Shown here: positions 38,896 through 46,094 of the stretch, piece after piece | Numbering within the stretch: the stretch's first letter is position 1 | How the letters are laid out: every line of letters begins with the position of its first letter | Assembly (NCBI RefSeq): GCF_010020825.1 | Contig: NZ_JAACJE010000001.1 | Location: 868,001 to 932,000, forward strand | Direction of reading: 5' to 3' | Source: Acidovorax sp. 210-6 | Lineage (GTDB): Bacteria; Pseudomonadota; Gammaproteobacteria; Burkholderiales; Burkholderiaceae_C | Length of the DNA stretch: 64,000 bases | Notes under the pieces: model-generated | Databases searched by the model: none | What the model was told of the DNA's origin: nothing | Seen by the model: only the letters and a program-made list of their open reading frames with translations | Position numbers and translations under genes: made by a program

Positions 38896-39351
38896 TCACA
38901 TGGCCGGAATCTCTGGCTCCACCAGCAGCGCCAGCAGTTGCAGCGAATCCTGCCAGCCCAGGTAGCACTCGGCGGTGGGGATGGCGGCGGGAATGCCCTC
39001 CTGCACCACGCGCAGCTCCGTGCCCACGGCCACGGCCTGGAGCGTGACCGTGGTGCGCATTTCGCCTGGAAGGTCGGGGGTGTCGAAGCGGTCGGTGTTG
39101 ACGATGCGCTCGCCCGGCACCAGCTCCAGGTACTCGCCGCCAAAGGCGTGCACCTGGCCGTTGCCCAGGTTGGTGAACTGCATGCGGTAGCGGCCGCCCA
39201 CACGCAGGTCCTGCTCCAGCACCCGCCCGGTGAAACCGTGCGGCGGCAGCCATTTGGCCATGGCGTCGGGGTCGAGGAAGGCGCGGTACACGCGCTCGGG
39301 CGGCGCGCGCAGCACGCGGTGCAGGGTGACGGTGCCGGTGGGGGCGGTCAT
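38896..39351 (-). CDS. SRPBCC family protein (AHSA1-like)
   Basis: 151 residues beginning VTLHRVLRAPPERVYRAFLD with DAMAKWLPPHGFTG, the activator of Hsp90 ATPase homologue 1-like START domain, and ending CYLGWQDSLQLLALLVEPE. Domain members bind hydrophobic ligands; bacterial AHSA1-like proteins are mostly of unknown role. I chose the ATG at 39351 (MTAPTGTVTL). Confidence 0.85.
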   Translation of the reverse strand: MTAPTGTVTLHRVLRAPPERVYRAFLDPDAMAKWLPPHGFTGRVLEQDLRVGGRYRMQFTNLGNGQVHAFGGEYLELVPGERIVNTDRFDTPDLPGEMRTTVTLQAVAVGTELRVVQEGIPAAIPTAECYLGWQDSLQLLALLVEPEIPAM

Positions 39352-39472
39352 GGGCGGGCTCCTTTCGAACAGCGGTGCCGGCAAGGTCCGGGGCGGCACG
39401 ACCCGGCCACCACTGTACGACGATAGCGCGTGCGCCGCAGCGCACGGCCCAGGGCGCCACGCCAGCGCGCCC

Positions 39473-39790
39473 TCAGGCCGCGATGGTCTGCACGCGGTAG
39501 CTCTCGCTGCCCTCGGCCCAGGCCCGCAGGCGGTCGATGTTGGGGTGCTTGCCGGGGTAGGCCAGCGCGTCCTGCGTGTGCTCGGCGTACCACTCCAGCC
39601 CCAGGCGCGCGGCGGCGGGCGTGATGTGGCCGCCGTACAGCGCCGCCAGGGCGGCGTACACCGCCAGCGAGCCGGCCTGGCCGGGTTTGTTCTCCAGGGT
39701 GGCCAGCACCTGCCCGTCCGCGCCCAGCAGGTGCAGGGCAGCGAGGTGGGAGGCGGAAGGTAGTTGCTTGAGGCGGTCGGCGAAGTTCAT
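39473..39790 (-). CDS. DUF2322 family protein
   Basis: 105 residues, MNFADRLKQLPSASHLAALH onward, with LENKPGQAGSLAVYAALAAL and YPGKHPNIDRL, which I recognise as the DUF2322 pattern. Soluble, no signal. Function unknown. The frame is open to 40090 but the family start at 39790 is clear. A degenerate family-1 repeat lies just upstream (39811-39870), where its promoter would be. Confidence 0.8.
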   Translation of the reverse strand: MNFADRLKQLPSASHLAALHLLGADGQVLATLENKPGQAGSLAVYAALAALYGGHITPAAARLGLEWYAEHTQDALAYPGKHPNIDRLRAWAEGSESYRVQTIAA

Positions 39791-39810
39791 GGTCTGTGGG
39801 GGCAGAGGTT

Positions 39811-39870
39811 TGGATGAAAAGTGCCTTGGAGGCTTGTGTATCAAGCGCAAGATGCTACCAAAACCGAAGC
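39811..39870 (+). repeat. Family-1 palindromic repeat, copy 6 (degenerate)
   Basis: TGGATGAAAAGTGCCTTGGA, TATCAAGCGCAAGATGCTAC and ACCGAAGC keep the family layout, but the hairpin arms are eroded. In the upstream region of the DUF2322 gene. Confidence 0.6.
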
Positions 39871-39943
39871 AATCAGCGGCTCCCCACGGCGATGGCACGG
39901 TGCCGGTGCCGGGCGGATCGCAAGACAACGCGCCCCCTTGCTT

Positions 39944-40207
39944 GTGTAGTGTTTCACTCTGATTGGCACTTTCAGAGCCCCGAAAAAGCTGCCCGGCTAG
40001 GCGCGGCGCGCAGGCAATGGCGGCGCCCTTGTCAAGCGCTGCAACGACGCTGGGCAGCTTTTTCGGGGCTCCCTTCGGGCCAGTGGCCAAGGGGCCATCT
40101 GCGTTGTTGCAGTGGCTTGACGTAACCCGTTATGCCTGCGCCCCTGCGCCTAGCAGCTGACCCCTTGGCCACTGGCTGAAAGTACCAATCAGAGTGAAAC
40201 AATACAC
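39944..40207. mobile_element. 264-bp compound palindromic element with 32-bp terminal inverted repeats
   Basis: The ends are 32-base inverted repeats (39944-39975 and 40176-40207) matching at 30 of 32 positions (GTGTAGTGTTTCACTCTGAT and on). Inside are two stem-loops. Unit A has a perfect 19-bp stem (39976-39994 / 40052-40070, AGCCCCGAAAAAGCTGCCC). Unit B has a perfect 15-bp stem (40080-40094 / 40161-40175, CCAGTGGCCAAGGGG). The stems are unrelated, yet the loops of A (plus strand) and B (minus strand) share GCTAGGCGC, CGCAGGCA, GTCAAGC, CTGCAAC and ACGC in the same order. The terminal repeats abut the stems. No coding capacity and no target-site duplication seen. MITE-like or structured-RNA element. 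Confidence 0.7.
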
Positions 40208-40266
40208 TAGAATCCGCCCCACGGGTGCTGAGGGGCGCCCGCCCGCACAAGAGGCTCTCACCCTCG

Positions 40267-40287
40267 GCCCGCACCACGGGCTTTTTT
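40267..40287 (+). terminator. Rho-independent terminator in the leader of the GIY-YIG operon
   Basis: GCCCG-CACCA-CGGGC followed by six T. It lies 78 bases before the GIY-YIG start on the same strand. The sequence just upstream can form an alternative pairing (GGTGC.GAGGG with CCCTC.....GCACC) that would use one side of the terminator stem. So it may be an attenuator or the end of a short RNA. No promoter could be fixed. Confidence 0.55.
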
Positions 40288-40364
40288 CTCGTTGCCTGAC
40301 AGCTTCATCCCTTGTTTCGTCGGCCCCGCGCGGGGTGGCCGCACACGATGCCAAGGAACCTGTC

Positions 40365-40733
40365 ATGGACTCATCCCCCGTTTTCCCATCCCCCCAGCCC
40401 GGCGCCGCCGCGCAGCGCCGCGCGCTCGTCCGCCACTACAAGGACAACCCGCCGCCCATGGGCGTGTACGCGATCCGCTGCGATGCGCAGCAGCTCGTCT
40501 GCGTCAAGGCCAGCACCAATCTGCCGGGCGCGTTCAACCGCGAGCGCTTCCAGTTGCGCCTGGGCGGCCACACCGACCGGCGCCTGCAGCAGGCCTGGCG
40601 CACGCACGGCGAGGCGGCGCTGTGCTTCGAGGTGCTCGATACGCTGAAACCCCGCGCCGATGCCACCGACGCCGAGCACCGTGCCGACCTGGCCGCGCTG
40701 CTCGCGCTGTGGCAAGAGGAGCTGGCGGCATGA
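40365..40733 (+). CDS. GIY-YIG nuclease family protein (divergent)
   Basis: 122 residues. The MGVYAIRCDAQQLVCVKAST segment stands where GIY-YIG domains have G-[IV]-Y...Y-[IV]-G, followed by NLPGAFNRERFQLRLGGHTD with the Arg of the active site region and LQQAWRTHGEAALCFEVLD. The second motif (VCVKAS) is degenerate, so nuclease activity is in doubt. The ATG follows AAGGAAC. The stop overlaps the MarR-like gene start by four bases. First of a three-gene coupled operon that sits just behind the 264-bp element. Confidence 0.7.
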   Translation: MDSSPVFPSPQPGAAAQRRALVRHYKDNPPPMGVYAIRCDAQQLVCVKASTNLPGAFNRERFQLRLGGHTDRRLQQAWRTHGEAALCFEVLDTLKPRADATDAEHRADLAALLALWQEELAA

Positions 40734-41149
40734 GCGCGCCGGCCCTCGACCTCTGCCTGGGCATCAGCCTGGCCCACGCCCGGCTGCAACTGGCGCTGGA
40801 CGACGCGCTGGGCACCTGGCACGGCATCGGCCATGCCGATTTCATCCTGCTGCACGCGCTGGCGCGGGCCGAGGGCGGCTGCCTGCCCACGGCGGCGCTG
40901 GTGGCGCCACTGGGCGTGCCGCTGTCGTCCGTGGTGCGCCGCCTGATCCCTCTGGAGAAGACCGGCCACATCGCGCGCGCGGCGGGCCAGGTCAGCCTGC
41001 GCCCCGCCGGCCGCGCCGTGCTGGACGAAGCCCGTGCCACGGCAGGCGCGCTGTGCGCCGACGCGCTGCGGGGCCTGCCCGCAGGCTCCACGGATGCGGC
41101 GGCGCTGCTGCGCCACCTGGCGCCCACCACCATGGCGGGGTCTGCGTGA
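40730..41149 (+). CDS. MarR-like winged-helix protein
   Basis: 139 residues. GIGHADFILLHALARAEGGC, ALVAPLGVPLSSVVRRLIPL and EKTGHIARAAGQVSLRPAGR read as the MarR winged helix (recognition helix then wing). Likely a DNA-binding regulator of its own operon. Start ATG overlaps the previous stop (ATGA), and its stop overlaps the next GTG start (GTGA). Confidence 0.75.
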   Translation: MSAPALDLCLGISLAHARLQLALDDALGTWHGIGHADFILLHALARAEGGCLPTAALVAPLGVPLSSVVRRLIPLEKTGHIARAAGQVSLRPAGRAVLDEARATAGALCADALRGLPAGSTDAAALLRHLAPTTMAGSA

Positions 41150-41625
41150 ACAGCGCGCTGGACGAACTCAAGACCCGCGCCCGCGTGCGGCTCAACCGCG
41201 CGCGGCGCGAGGGCGTGGCGGGCAGCCTGCAACTGGCCGACTGCCTGCACGACGCCGCGCGTGCCGTGGGCTTTGCCCACTGGGACCACGCCCGTCGCGT
41301 GCTGTGTGGCCAAGCCACGGCGGGGGATGACCTGGGCGACTTCTGGCACGCGCCAGGTACCGGCATCCTGCTCAACCACTGGTTCGCGCGCCACGAAGAC
41401 GCCCTGGCCGTGCTGGATGCAGACCGCGCCGCCTACCTGCTGCCCTACCGGTGCCAGTGCTTCATCGTGCAGGCGCCGTTCATTGAGGCCCTGGGCCTGG
41501 ACCCGGACGACCCGCACTGGGGCCTGCTGCGCCACGACCTGGTGGCGGGCCTGGGCACGCCCGCGTGGCTGGCGCTGGCGGCGCAGCGCGTGCGCGCGCC
41601 GCTGGCGACGTTTGCGGGGCGGTAA
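41146..41625 (+). CDS. Conserved hypothetical protein, third gene of the GIY-YIG/MarR operon
   Basis: 159 residues from a GTG (NSALDELKTRARVRLNRARR). The N-terminal half is an Arg/Ala-rich helix with a conserved-looking FAHWDHARRVLCG; the C-terminal half has LNHWFARHEDALAVLDADR and AYLLPYRCQCFIVQ. It resembles small proteins annotated only as hypothetical. No catalytic motif is recognised. Tight coupling (GTGA overlap) implies it works with the GIY-YIG and MarR-like proteins. Confidence 0.7.
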   Translation: MNSALDELKTRARVRLNRARREGVAGSLQLADCLHDAARAVGFAHWDHARRVLCGQATAGDDLGDFWHAPGTGILLNHWFARHEDALAVLDADRAAYLLPYRCQCFIVQAPFIEALGLDPDDPHWGLLRHDLVAGLGTPAWLALAAQRVRAPLATFAGR

Positions 41626-41663
41626 AAGTCCGCCAGGCCAGGCCGCCGGCCTGGCAGCGGGCG

Positions 41664-42647
41664 CTACTCCTCGTCCTCGTTGTCGTCGTCCGCTTTCACG
41701 CGGCGCTCCAGCCGCTCGCGCAGCGCCCCGGCTTCCTGCGTGAACTGGGGCACCGGCACGGCGGGGGCCACGCGCAGGCTGGGCGGGAACAGGCTGCTCA
41801 TGTACAGCTGGTTCGACAGCCGCGCATGGTTGAGCCACTGCACCCCCATCCAGGCGGGCAGGCCCAGGGCCAGCACGGCGCCCACCGTCCAGGCCAGGCC
41901 GGTGCGGCGGCGCGGCAGCACGGCGGCCAGGTGGGCGTAGATGCCTGCGGCCAGCACCAGGGTGATGAGCACATAGCCAAAGCGCGAGACAGCCTCCCAC
42001 GACAGCGCAAACGCAGCCAGGCTGGCCGCCAGCGACACGGCCTCGGCCCCCAGGTACAGCGCGCAGGCAATGCGCATGTGGCGCCAGAACTGCAGGTGGC
42101 CGTCGAACACCTTGTTGGCAATGGCCCACAGCCCGGCCCAGCCGCCCATGAACAGCGCTATGCCCAGCAGCGCGCCGGGCAGCGCCTTCAGGTACTTGGT
42201 GCTGTCGTCGGCCTTCAGCCACTCAGCGGCCAGCACGGCGGCCAGCATCAGTGCCAGCAGGGCCACGGTGGCGGCTAACGTGCGCCAGGGGAAGTGCGGC
42301 AGCGGCAGCTCGGCGGCGATGGGTGCATCGGCCAGGCGCAGCGCAAGGCGCGTGCGGCCGATCTCCAGCGGCGCGCCGTCGGGCCAGTCGAAGCGCTCGC
42401 CACTGGCGTGGCGCTTGCGCTGCAGCAGGGCGCCGTTGAGGGTGTGCTGCACCTCCACGCGCACAGTGCGGGGCGCGTCCGCAGCCCGGTCGATGCGCAG
42501 GTGCGTGGGCGCCACATGCGGGTCGTCCAGCACCAGGTCGCATTCCAGGCTGCGGCCCACGGTGACGGGCCAGCGCGTGACGGGTGCGCGCGCCAGCAGC
42601 GCGCCGTGGCGGTCAAAGGCCTCCAGCAGGGCCAGGGTGGGCATCAT
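41664..42647 (-). CDS. FHA-domain-like membrane protein
   Basis: About 327 residues. The N-terminal 110 residues look like an FHA domain (VGRSLECDLVLDDPHVAPTH, then LRIDRA and LNGALLQRK, EIGRTRLALRL), though the usual GR-S-H core is weak (GRS...APTHLRI). Four or five membrane segments follow and an acidic tail (KADDDNEDEE) closes. FHA domains bind phosphothreonine. It overlaps the protease gene upstream by four bases (ATGA at 42644-42647), so the membrane FHA protein and the secreted protease are made together. Confidence 0.7.
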   Translation of the reverse strand: MMPTLALLEAFDRHGALLARAPVTRWPVTVGRSLECDLVLDDPHVAPTHLRIDRAADAPRTVRVEVQHTLNGALLQRKRHASGERFDWPDGAPLEIGRTRLALRLADAPIAAELPLPHFPWRTLAATVALLALMLAAVLAAEWLKADDSTKYLKALPGALLGIALFMGGWAGLWAIANKVFDGHLQFWRHMRIACALYLGAEAVSLAASLAAFALSWEAVSRFGYVLITLVLAAGIYAHLAAVLPRRRTGLAWTVGAVLALGLPAWMGVQWLNHARLSNQLYMSSLFPPSLRVAPAVPVPQFTQEAGALRERLERRVKADDDNEDEE

Positions 42648-44014
42648 GGCGCGGCCTCCCACCGGAAGGACTGCAGAAAGCGCTCGGCCAGCTTCAGGCC
42701 GTTGTCAAAGCCAATGCCGCGCACGTCCAGGCGGCCCAGCACGCCCTGCGTGGGCTGGTTGAGGGTGGCGGCCAGCACCGTCATGTCGTACAGGCCGGGC
42801 AGCTTGCGGTAGGCCGACATGCAGACCACCGCGCGCAGCGGCAGGCCGCCCTGGTCCACAAAGCGCTCGGCACACTCGGCCGCCGTCTTTTGGCGGCTGC
42901 CCCGGTTGGGAATGCGTTCATTGGCAAAGCTGCGCGAATACATGTGCGCGAAGCGCGCCGCACCGTAGCTGGGGGCGCTGTAGGCCTCGTAGCCCAGGCG
43001 CACCGTGCCGGTGCTGAAGTCGCCCGCCACCACATGGCTGTTGGTCTGGCATGCCGAGCGCTCCAGGTGCAGCGCGCTGTAGTCCGGGTCGCGCCCGCTG
43101 CCCCAGCAGCGCGCCAGCGCGTCGTCGGGCACGGGCACCAGGTAGTTGCCGTGGCGCTGCTCCTGGAAGGGGGTCTGCAAAAAGCGCTCGGTCAGCAACT
43201 GCTGGTGCACCAGCAGTTGCCGCGCCACCTCCTTGTGGGCGGGCTGCGTGATGGGCTGGGCGCTGGCCGCGCGCTGCACCAGGGCCTGGGCAAACTCGGC
43301 CGGGATGAGAAAGCTCACCTGCTCGCCATCGAGCCGCTTGGCCACGTTCACGCCCAGCACGCGCCCGGCGTCGTCCACAGCGGGGCCGCCGCTCATGCCG
43401 GGGTTGAGCGTGCCGCCAAAGAAGATGCGCGGGTAGAAGCTGCGCCGCACCAGGCCGTTGTAGGTGCCTTCGGTGACGGCAAAGCCAATGTCCAGCGGGT
43501 TGCCCAGCGAGTAGATGCGCTCGCCCTGGGCCAGGGGCTCGGCGGCGGGGCGGAACTCCAGCACTGGCGCAGGGGCGGTGCGTTGGCCTGCACGCAGCAC
43601 GGCCACATCGTGCTGCACGTCGAACGCCAGCAGATCGACGTCACCCTCCTGCCCGTCGATGGTGACGTACACGCCACGGTAGCGCTCGGGCTCCAGCGCC
43701 AACTGGCTGGCCACATGGAAGTTGGTCACGATCAGCCCGTCGGCCGACACGAAAAAGCCCGAGCCAATGGACGCCTGGGTGTTGGAGGTGCGCAGCAGCG
43801 TGCGGATCTGCAGCAGCTTGTCGCGCGACAGCGCATGGATGCGCCGGGCGTCGCGTGAGAGCGCTGCCGCCTGCGCCGCCGAGGGTTGCGCGGCCGAGGC
43901 GGGGGCGCCGGGCGCATCGGCGGCTACCGGTGGGTTCTGGGCACTGGCCAGGCCGCAGGCCAGCCAAAGGAGAGGGGTGACAAGCCGAAGCCGCCAGCGG
44001 GTGGAAAAAGGCAT
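42644..44014 (-). CDS. Trypsin-like (S1C) serine protease, secreted
   Basis: 456 residues. Signal peptide RLVTPLLWLACGLASAQ. The catalytic triad is visible: His100 (IVTNFHVAS), Asp136 (VQHDVAVLR), Ser208 (NPGMSGGPAV). There is no PDZ domain; instead a C-terminal region of about 200 residues carries several Cys (ARCWGSGRDPDYSALHL, RSACQTNSHVV, AAECAERFVDQGG). So it differs from DegP-type HtrA. Periplasmic proteolysis is likely. Coupled with the FHA-like membrane protein downstream. Confidence 0.8.
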   Translation of the reverse strand: MPFSTRWRLRLVTPLLWLACGLASAQNPPVAADAPGAPASAAQPSAAQAAALSRDARRIHALSRDKLLQIRTLLRTSNTQASIGSGFFVSADGLIVTNFHVASQLALEPERYRGVYVTIDGQEGDVDLLAFDVQHDVAVLRAGQRTAPAPVLEFRPAAEPLAQGERIYSLGNPLDIGFAVTEGTYNGLVRRSFYPRIFFGGTLNPGMSGGPAVDDAGRVLGVNVAKRLDGEQVSFLIPAEFAQALVQRAASAQPITQPAHKEVARQLLVHQQLLTERFLQTPFQEQRHGNYLVPVPDDALARCWGSGRDPDYSALHLERSACQTNSHVVAGDFSTGTVRLGYEAYSAPSYGAARFAHMYSRSFANERIPNRGSRQKTAAECAERFVDQGGLPLRAVVCMSAYRKLPGLYDMTVLAATLNQPTQGVLGRLDVRGIGFDNGLKLAERFLQSFRWEAAP

Positions 44015-44077
44015 CGCGGCATTGTAGGGAGGGCTTGTGGCGCTCCCATGGCGCGAGTGCGGGCACCGGGGCAGAGG

Positions 44078-44635
44078 TCAGAACGACGAGCCCGGCTCGC
44101 TCAGGAACGCCAGCTCCTGCGCCGTGGACGCCCGCCCCAGCACGGCGTTGCGGTGCGGGTAGCGGCCAAAGCGCTCGATGATGGCCTGGTGCTGCAGTGC
44201 GAAGCGCAGGTTGCCCTCCAGCCCCGGCTGCGCGAAGAGCTGCACCGACTGCGCGTGGATGGCGGCCGACTCGCTGTGCATGTAGGGCATGTAGGCAAAG
44301 GCCCGCTGCGCGGGAGGCAGGGCGCGGTCCTGGCCGCTGGCCACCAGCTCCTGCGCCAGCACCAGGGCCATGCCGTCCTGCGCGAAGGCGCGCGGCGTGT
44401 CGCGCCACACGTTGCGCGAGAACTGGTCCAGCACCACGATCTCGGCCAGCCGCCCCGGCGTGCTGGCGCGCCAGCTTGAGAGCTCGCCGCGCGCGGCGGC
44501 CTCCAAGGTGAGGGCAAAGCGCTGGGTGATGGCGGCGTCGAGCGCGGCATCCTTGGCGAAGTGCTGCGCGGCGCTCAGCTCGTCGAACCAGAATTGCAGC
44601 ACGGCCGTGGGGTCGGTGGGGGTTGATTGGGGCAT
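44078..44635 (-). CDS. DUF924 family protein
   Basis: 185 residues with AVLQFWFDELSAAQHFAKDA, EIVVLDQFSRNVWRDTPRAF and ERFGRYPHRNAVLGRAST, the DUF924 (TPR-like, all-helical) signatures. No catalytic function is established for the family. Single gene; family-1 repeat copy 7 lies directly upstream. Confidence 0.9.
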   Translation of the reverse strand: MPQSTPTDPTAVLQFWFDELSAAQHFAKDAALDAAITQRFALTLEAAARGELSSWRASTPGRLAEIVVLDQFSRNVWRDTPRAFAQDGMALVLAQELVASGQDRALPPAQRAFAYMPYMHSESAAIHAQSVQLFAQPGLEGNLRFALQHQAIIERFGRYPHRNAVLGRASTAQELAFLSEPGSSF

Positions 44636-44643
44636 GGTTTTGA

Positions 44644-44700
44644 ATCAAATCAGCCTGTAACGCCCATGGATCAAGCGCAACAAGCTATTGAAAAAGGAGC
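44644..44700 (+). repeat. Family-1 palindromic repeat, copy 7
   Basis: ATCAAATCAGCCTGTAACGC, GGATCAAGCGCAACAAGCTA and TTGAAAAAGGAGC. Arms partly eroded. Lies between the MerR gene end and the DUF924 start. Confidence 0.65.
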
Positions 44701-44708
44701 GGTTGCGC

Positions 44709-45137
44709 TCATTTCCCGCGCGGCGCCAGCGGCCGGGGCTGCGCCTCCATCATGCCGGCCGCCGCCGCCTTGAGCAGCCGCTGGAACGACGGGCACGCCG
44801 CATGGCTGGGCGCGGGGCACACGGCGGCGTGGCGCAGGCCCTCGCTCATGGCCTTGAGGCGCTTGACCGTGCGGTCCAGCTCGTCGGCCTTGGCGGACAG
44901 CAGCGTGCGGTCGATGTTGGGCTCTCCGCCGGGCGTGAACATGCTGCGGATCTCGTCCAGCGAGAAACCCGCCGCCTGCCCCAGCGCGATGAGTGCAAGC
45001 TGGTCCAGCACTTCGGGCGCGAAGCGGCGCCGCCCGCCGTCGCGCGCCAGTGCGTGGATGAGCCCCTTGCTCTCGTAATAGCGCAGCGCCGAGGCCGGCA
45101 CCCCCGACAGCCTGGCGACCTCGGAAATATCCACCAA
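44709..45137 (-). CDS. MerR family transcriptional regulator
   Basis: 142 residues. The N-terminal MerR helix-turn-helix is DISEVARLSGVPASALRYYE with SKGLIHALARDGGRRRF; the dimerisation helix follows, and the C-terminus has two Cys in VCPAPSHAACPSF that might bind metal or sense redox state. It is divergent from the DUF2938/DUF2798 pair, and the 81-base gap contains a canonical MerR-type promoter, so it very probably controls that pair. Confidence 0.9.
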   Translation of the reverse strand: MVDISEVARLSGVPASALRYYESKGLIHALARDGGRRRFAPEVLDQLALIALGQAAGFSLDEIRSMFTPGGEPNIDRTLLSAKADELDRTVKRLKAMSEGLRHAAVCPAPSHAACPSFQRLLKAAAAGMMEAQPRPLAPRGK

Positions 45138-45144
45138 AAACCTC

Positions 45145-45175
45145 TTGACTTGAAGTTGACTTGAACTTCTATATT
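45145..45175 (+). promoter_or_regulatory. MerR-type promoter/operator with 19-bp spacer
   Basis: -35 TTGACT at 45145-45150 and -10 TATATT at 45170-45175, spaced 19 bases instead of 17, with the inverted repeat GAAGTT-gacttg-AACTTC (45152-45157 / 45164-45169) lying exactly in the spacer. This is the classic arrangement for activation by DNA untwisting. It drives the DUF2938 gene; MerR binding would also cover its own promoter region. Confidence 0.8.
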
Positions 45176-45218
45176 AACCAACAACCGCTCCGGCGGTCCA
45201 TTGCAAAGGAGTTTTCAC

Positions 45219-45710
45219 ATGCCTTCACTTCAAGACCTTGCCACCATCGCCCTCGTGGGCGCGGGCGCCACCGCCGTGCTGGACGCCTGGCTGCTGCTGT
45301 TGCAGCGCCTGGGCCTGCCCACCATGAACTTTGTGCTGCTCGGCCGCTGGGTCGGGCACGGCCTGCGCGGGCGCTGGCGCCACGCCGCCATCGCGCAGGC
45401 CGCGCCCGTGGCGGGCGAACGCGGCCTGGGCTGGCTGGTGCACTACCTTGTGGGCATCGCCTTCGCCGCGCTGCTGGCAGCCTTGCCGGGCGGCTGGCTG
45501 CAGGCCCCCACGCTGTGGCCCGCGCTGGCCTTTGGCGTGGGCACCGTGGCCGTGCCGCTGTTCGTCATGCAGCCCGCCATGGGGCTGGGCTTCGCGGCCC
45601 GCAAGACGCCCGCGCCGCTCCAGAACTGTGCGCGCAGCCTGACCAACCATGCCGTGTTTGGTGTGGGCCTGTACCTCGCGGCGGTAGCCGTGCAGCAGAT
45701 CGGCCGCTGA
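45219..45710 (+). CDS. DUF2938 family membrane protein
   Basis: 163 residues, four membrane segments. The start SLQDLATIALVGAGATAVLD then FVLLGRWVGHG and HYLVGIAFAALL, plus FVMQPAMGLGFAARKTP are DUF2938 features. Function unknown. ATG at 45219 has AAAGGA eight bases upstream. Transcribed from the MerR-type promoter; the DUF2798 gene follows after 47 bases. Confidence 0.85.
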   Translation: MPSLQDLATIALVGAGATAVLDAWLLLLQRLGLPTMNFVLLGRWVGHGLRGRWRHAAIAQAAPVAGERGLGWLVHYLVGIAFAALLAALPGGWLQAPTLWPALAFGVGTVAVPLFVMQPAMGLGFAARKTPAPLQNCARSLTNHAVFGVGLYLAAVAVQQIGR

Positions 45711-45757
45711 GCAGCCGTCATTTCCCTTCCACCTTCATCCACGAAAGAGAGTTCACC

Positions 45758-45985
45758 ATGTTCCCCCAAAAATACGCCCCCGCACTGTTCGGCTTCATCC
45801 TTTCCGGTCTGATGTCGCTGCTGGTCTCCGGCATCTCCACCGCCCGCGCCGTGGGGCTGGCGGCCCACTTCCCCGGCCTGTGGGCCACGGCCTGGCTGAC
45901 GGCGTGGCTTATCGCCTTTCCGGTGGTGCTGGTGGTGGCGCCGCTCACGCGCAAGGCGGTGGGCTGGCTGACGCGGCAGGGGTGA
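45758..45985 (+). CDS. DUF2798 family small membrane protein
   Basis: 75 residues, MFPQKYAPALFGFILSGLMS, with two membrane segments and the family ending PLTRKAVGWLTRQG. DUF2798 proteins are small integral membrane proteins of unknown role, often found near MerR/TetR regulators. GAAAGAGA precedes the ATG. Second gene of the MerR-controlled pair. Confidence 0.85.
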   Translation: MFPQKYAPALFGFILSGLMSLLVSGISTARAVGLAAHFPGLWATAWLTAWLIAFPVVLVVAPLTRKAVGWLTRQG

Positions 45986-46026
45986 TGCGCCGCCTTGGGC
46001 AGGCCCTGGTGGCCTGCCTGTGTTTC

Positions 46027-46087
46027 AAGGAAAAATAGCCTCTTACGCTCGTGGATAAAGCGCTAGTAGCTATTTAAAATATAGCAA
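46027..46087 (+). repeat. Family-1 palindromic repeat, copy 8
   Basis: AAATAGCCTCTTACGCTCGT, GGATAAAGCGCTAGTAGC, hairpin GCTATTT-AAAATATAGC. Between the convergent DUF2798 and DUF937 genes. Confidence 0.8.
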
Positions 46088-46094
46088 AAGCGCT

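Noticed and set aside
39944-40207. The compound element as an integron attC site or group II intron
   Set aside because: No GTTRRRY/RYYYAAC core pair at the ends, no integron cassettes, no intron domain V signature or reverse transcriptase.
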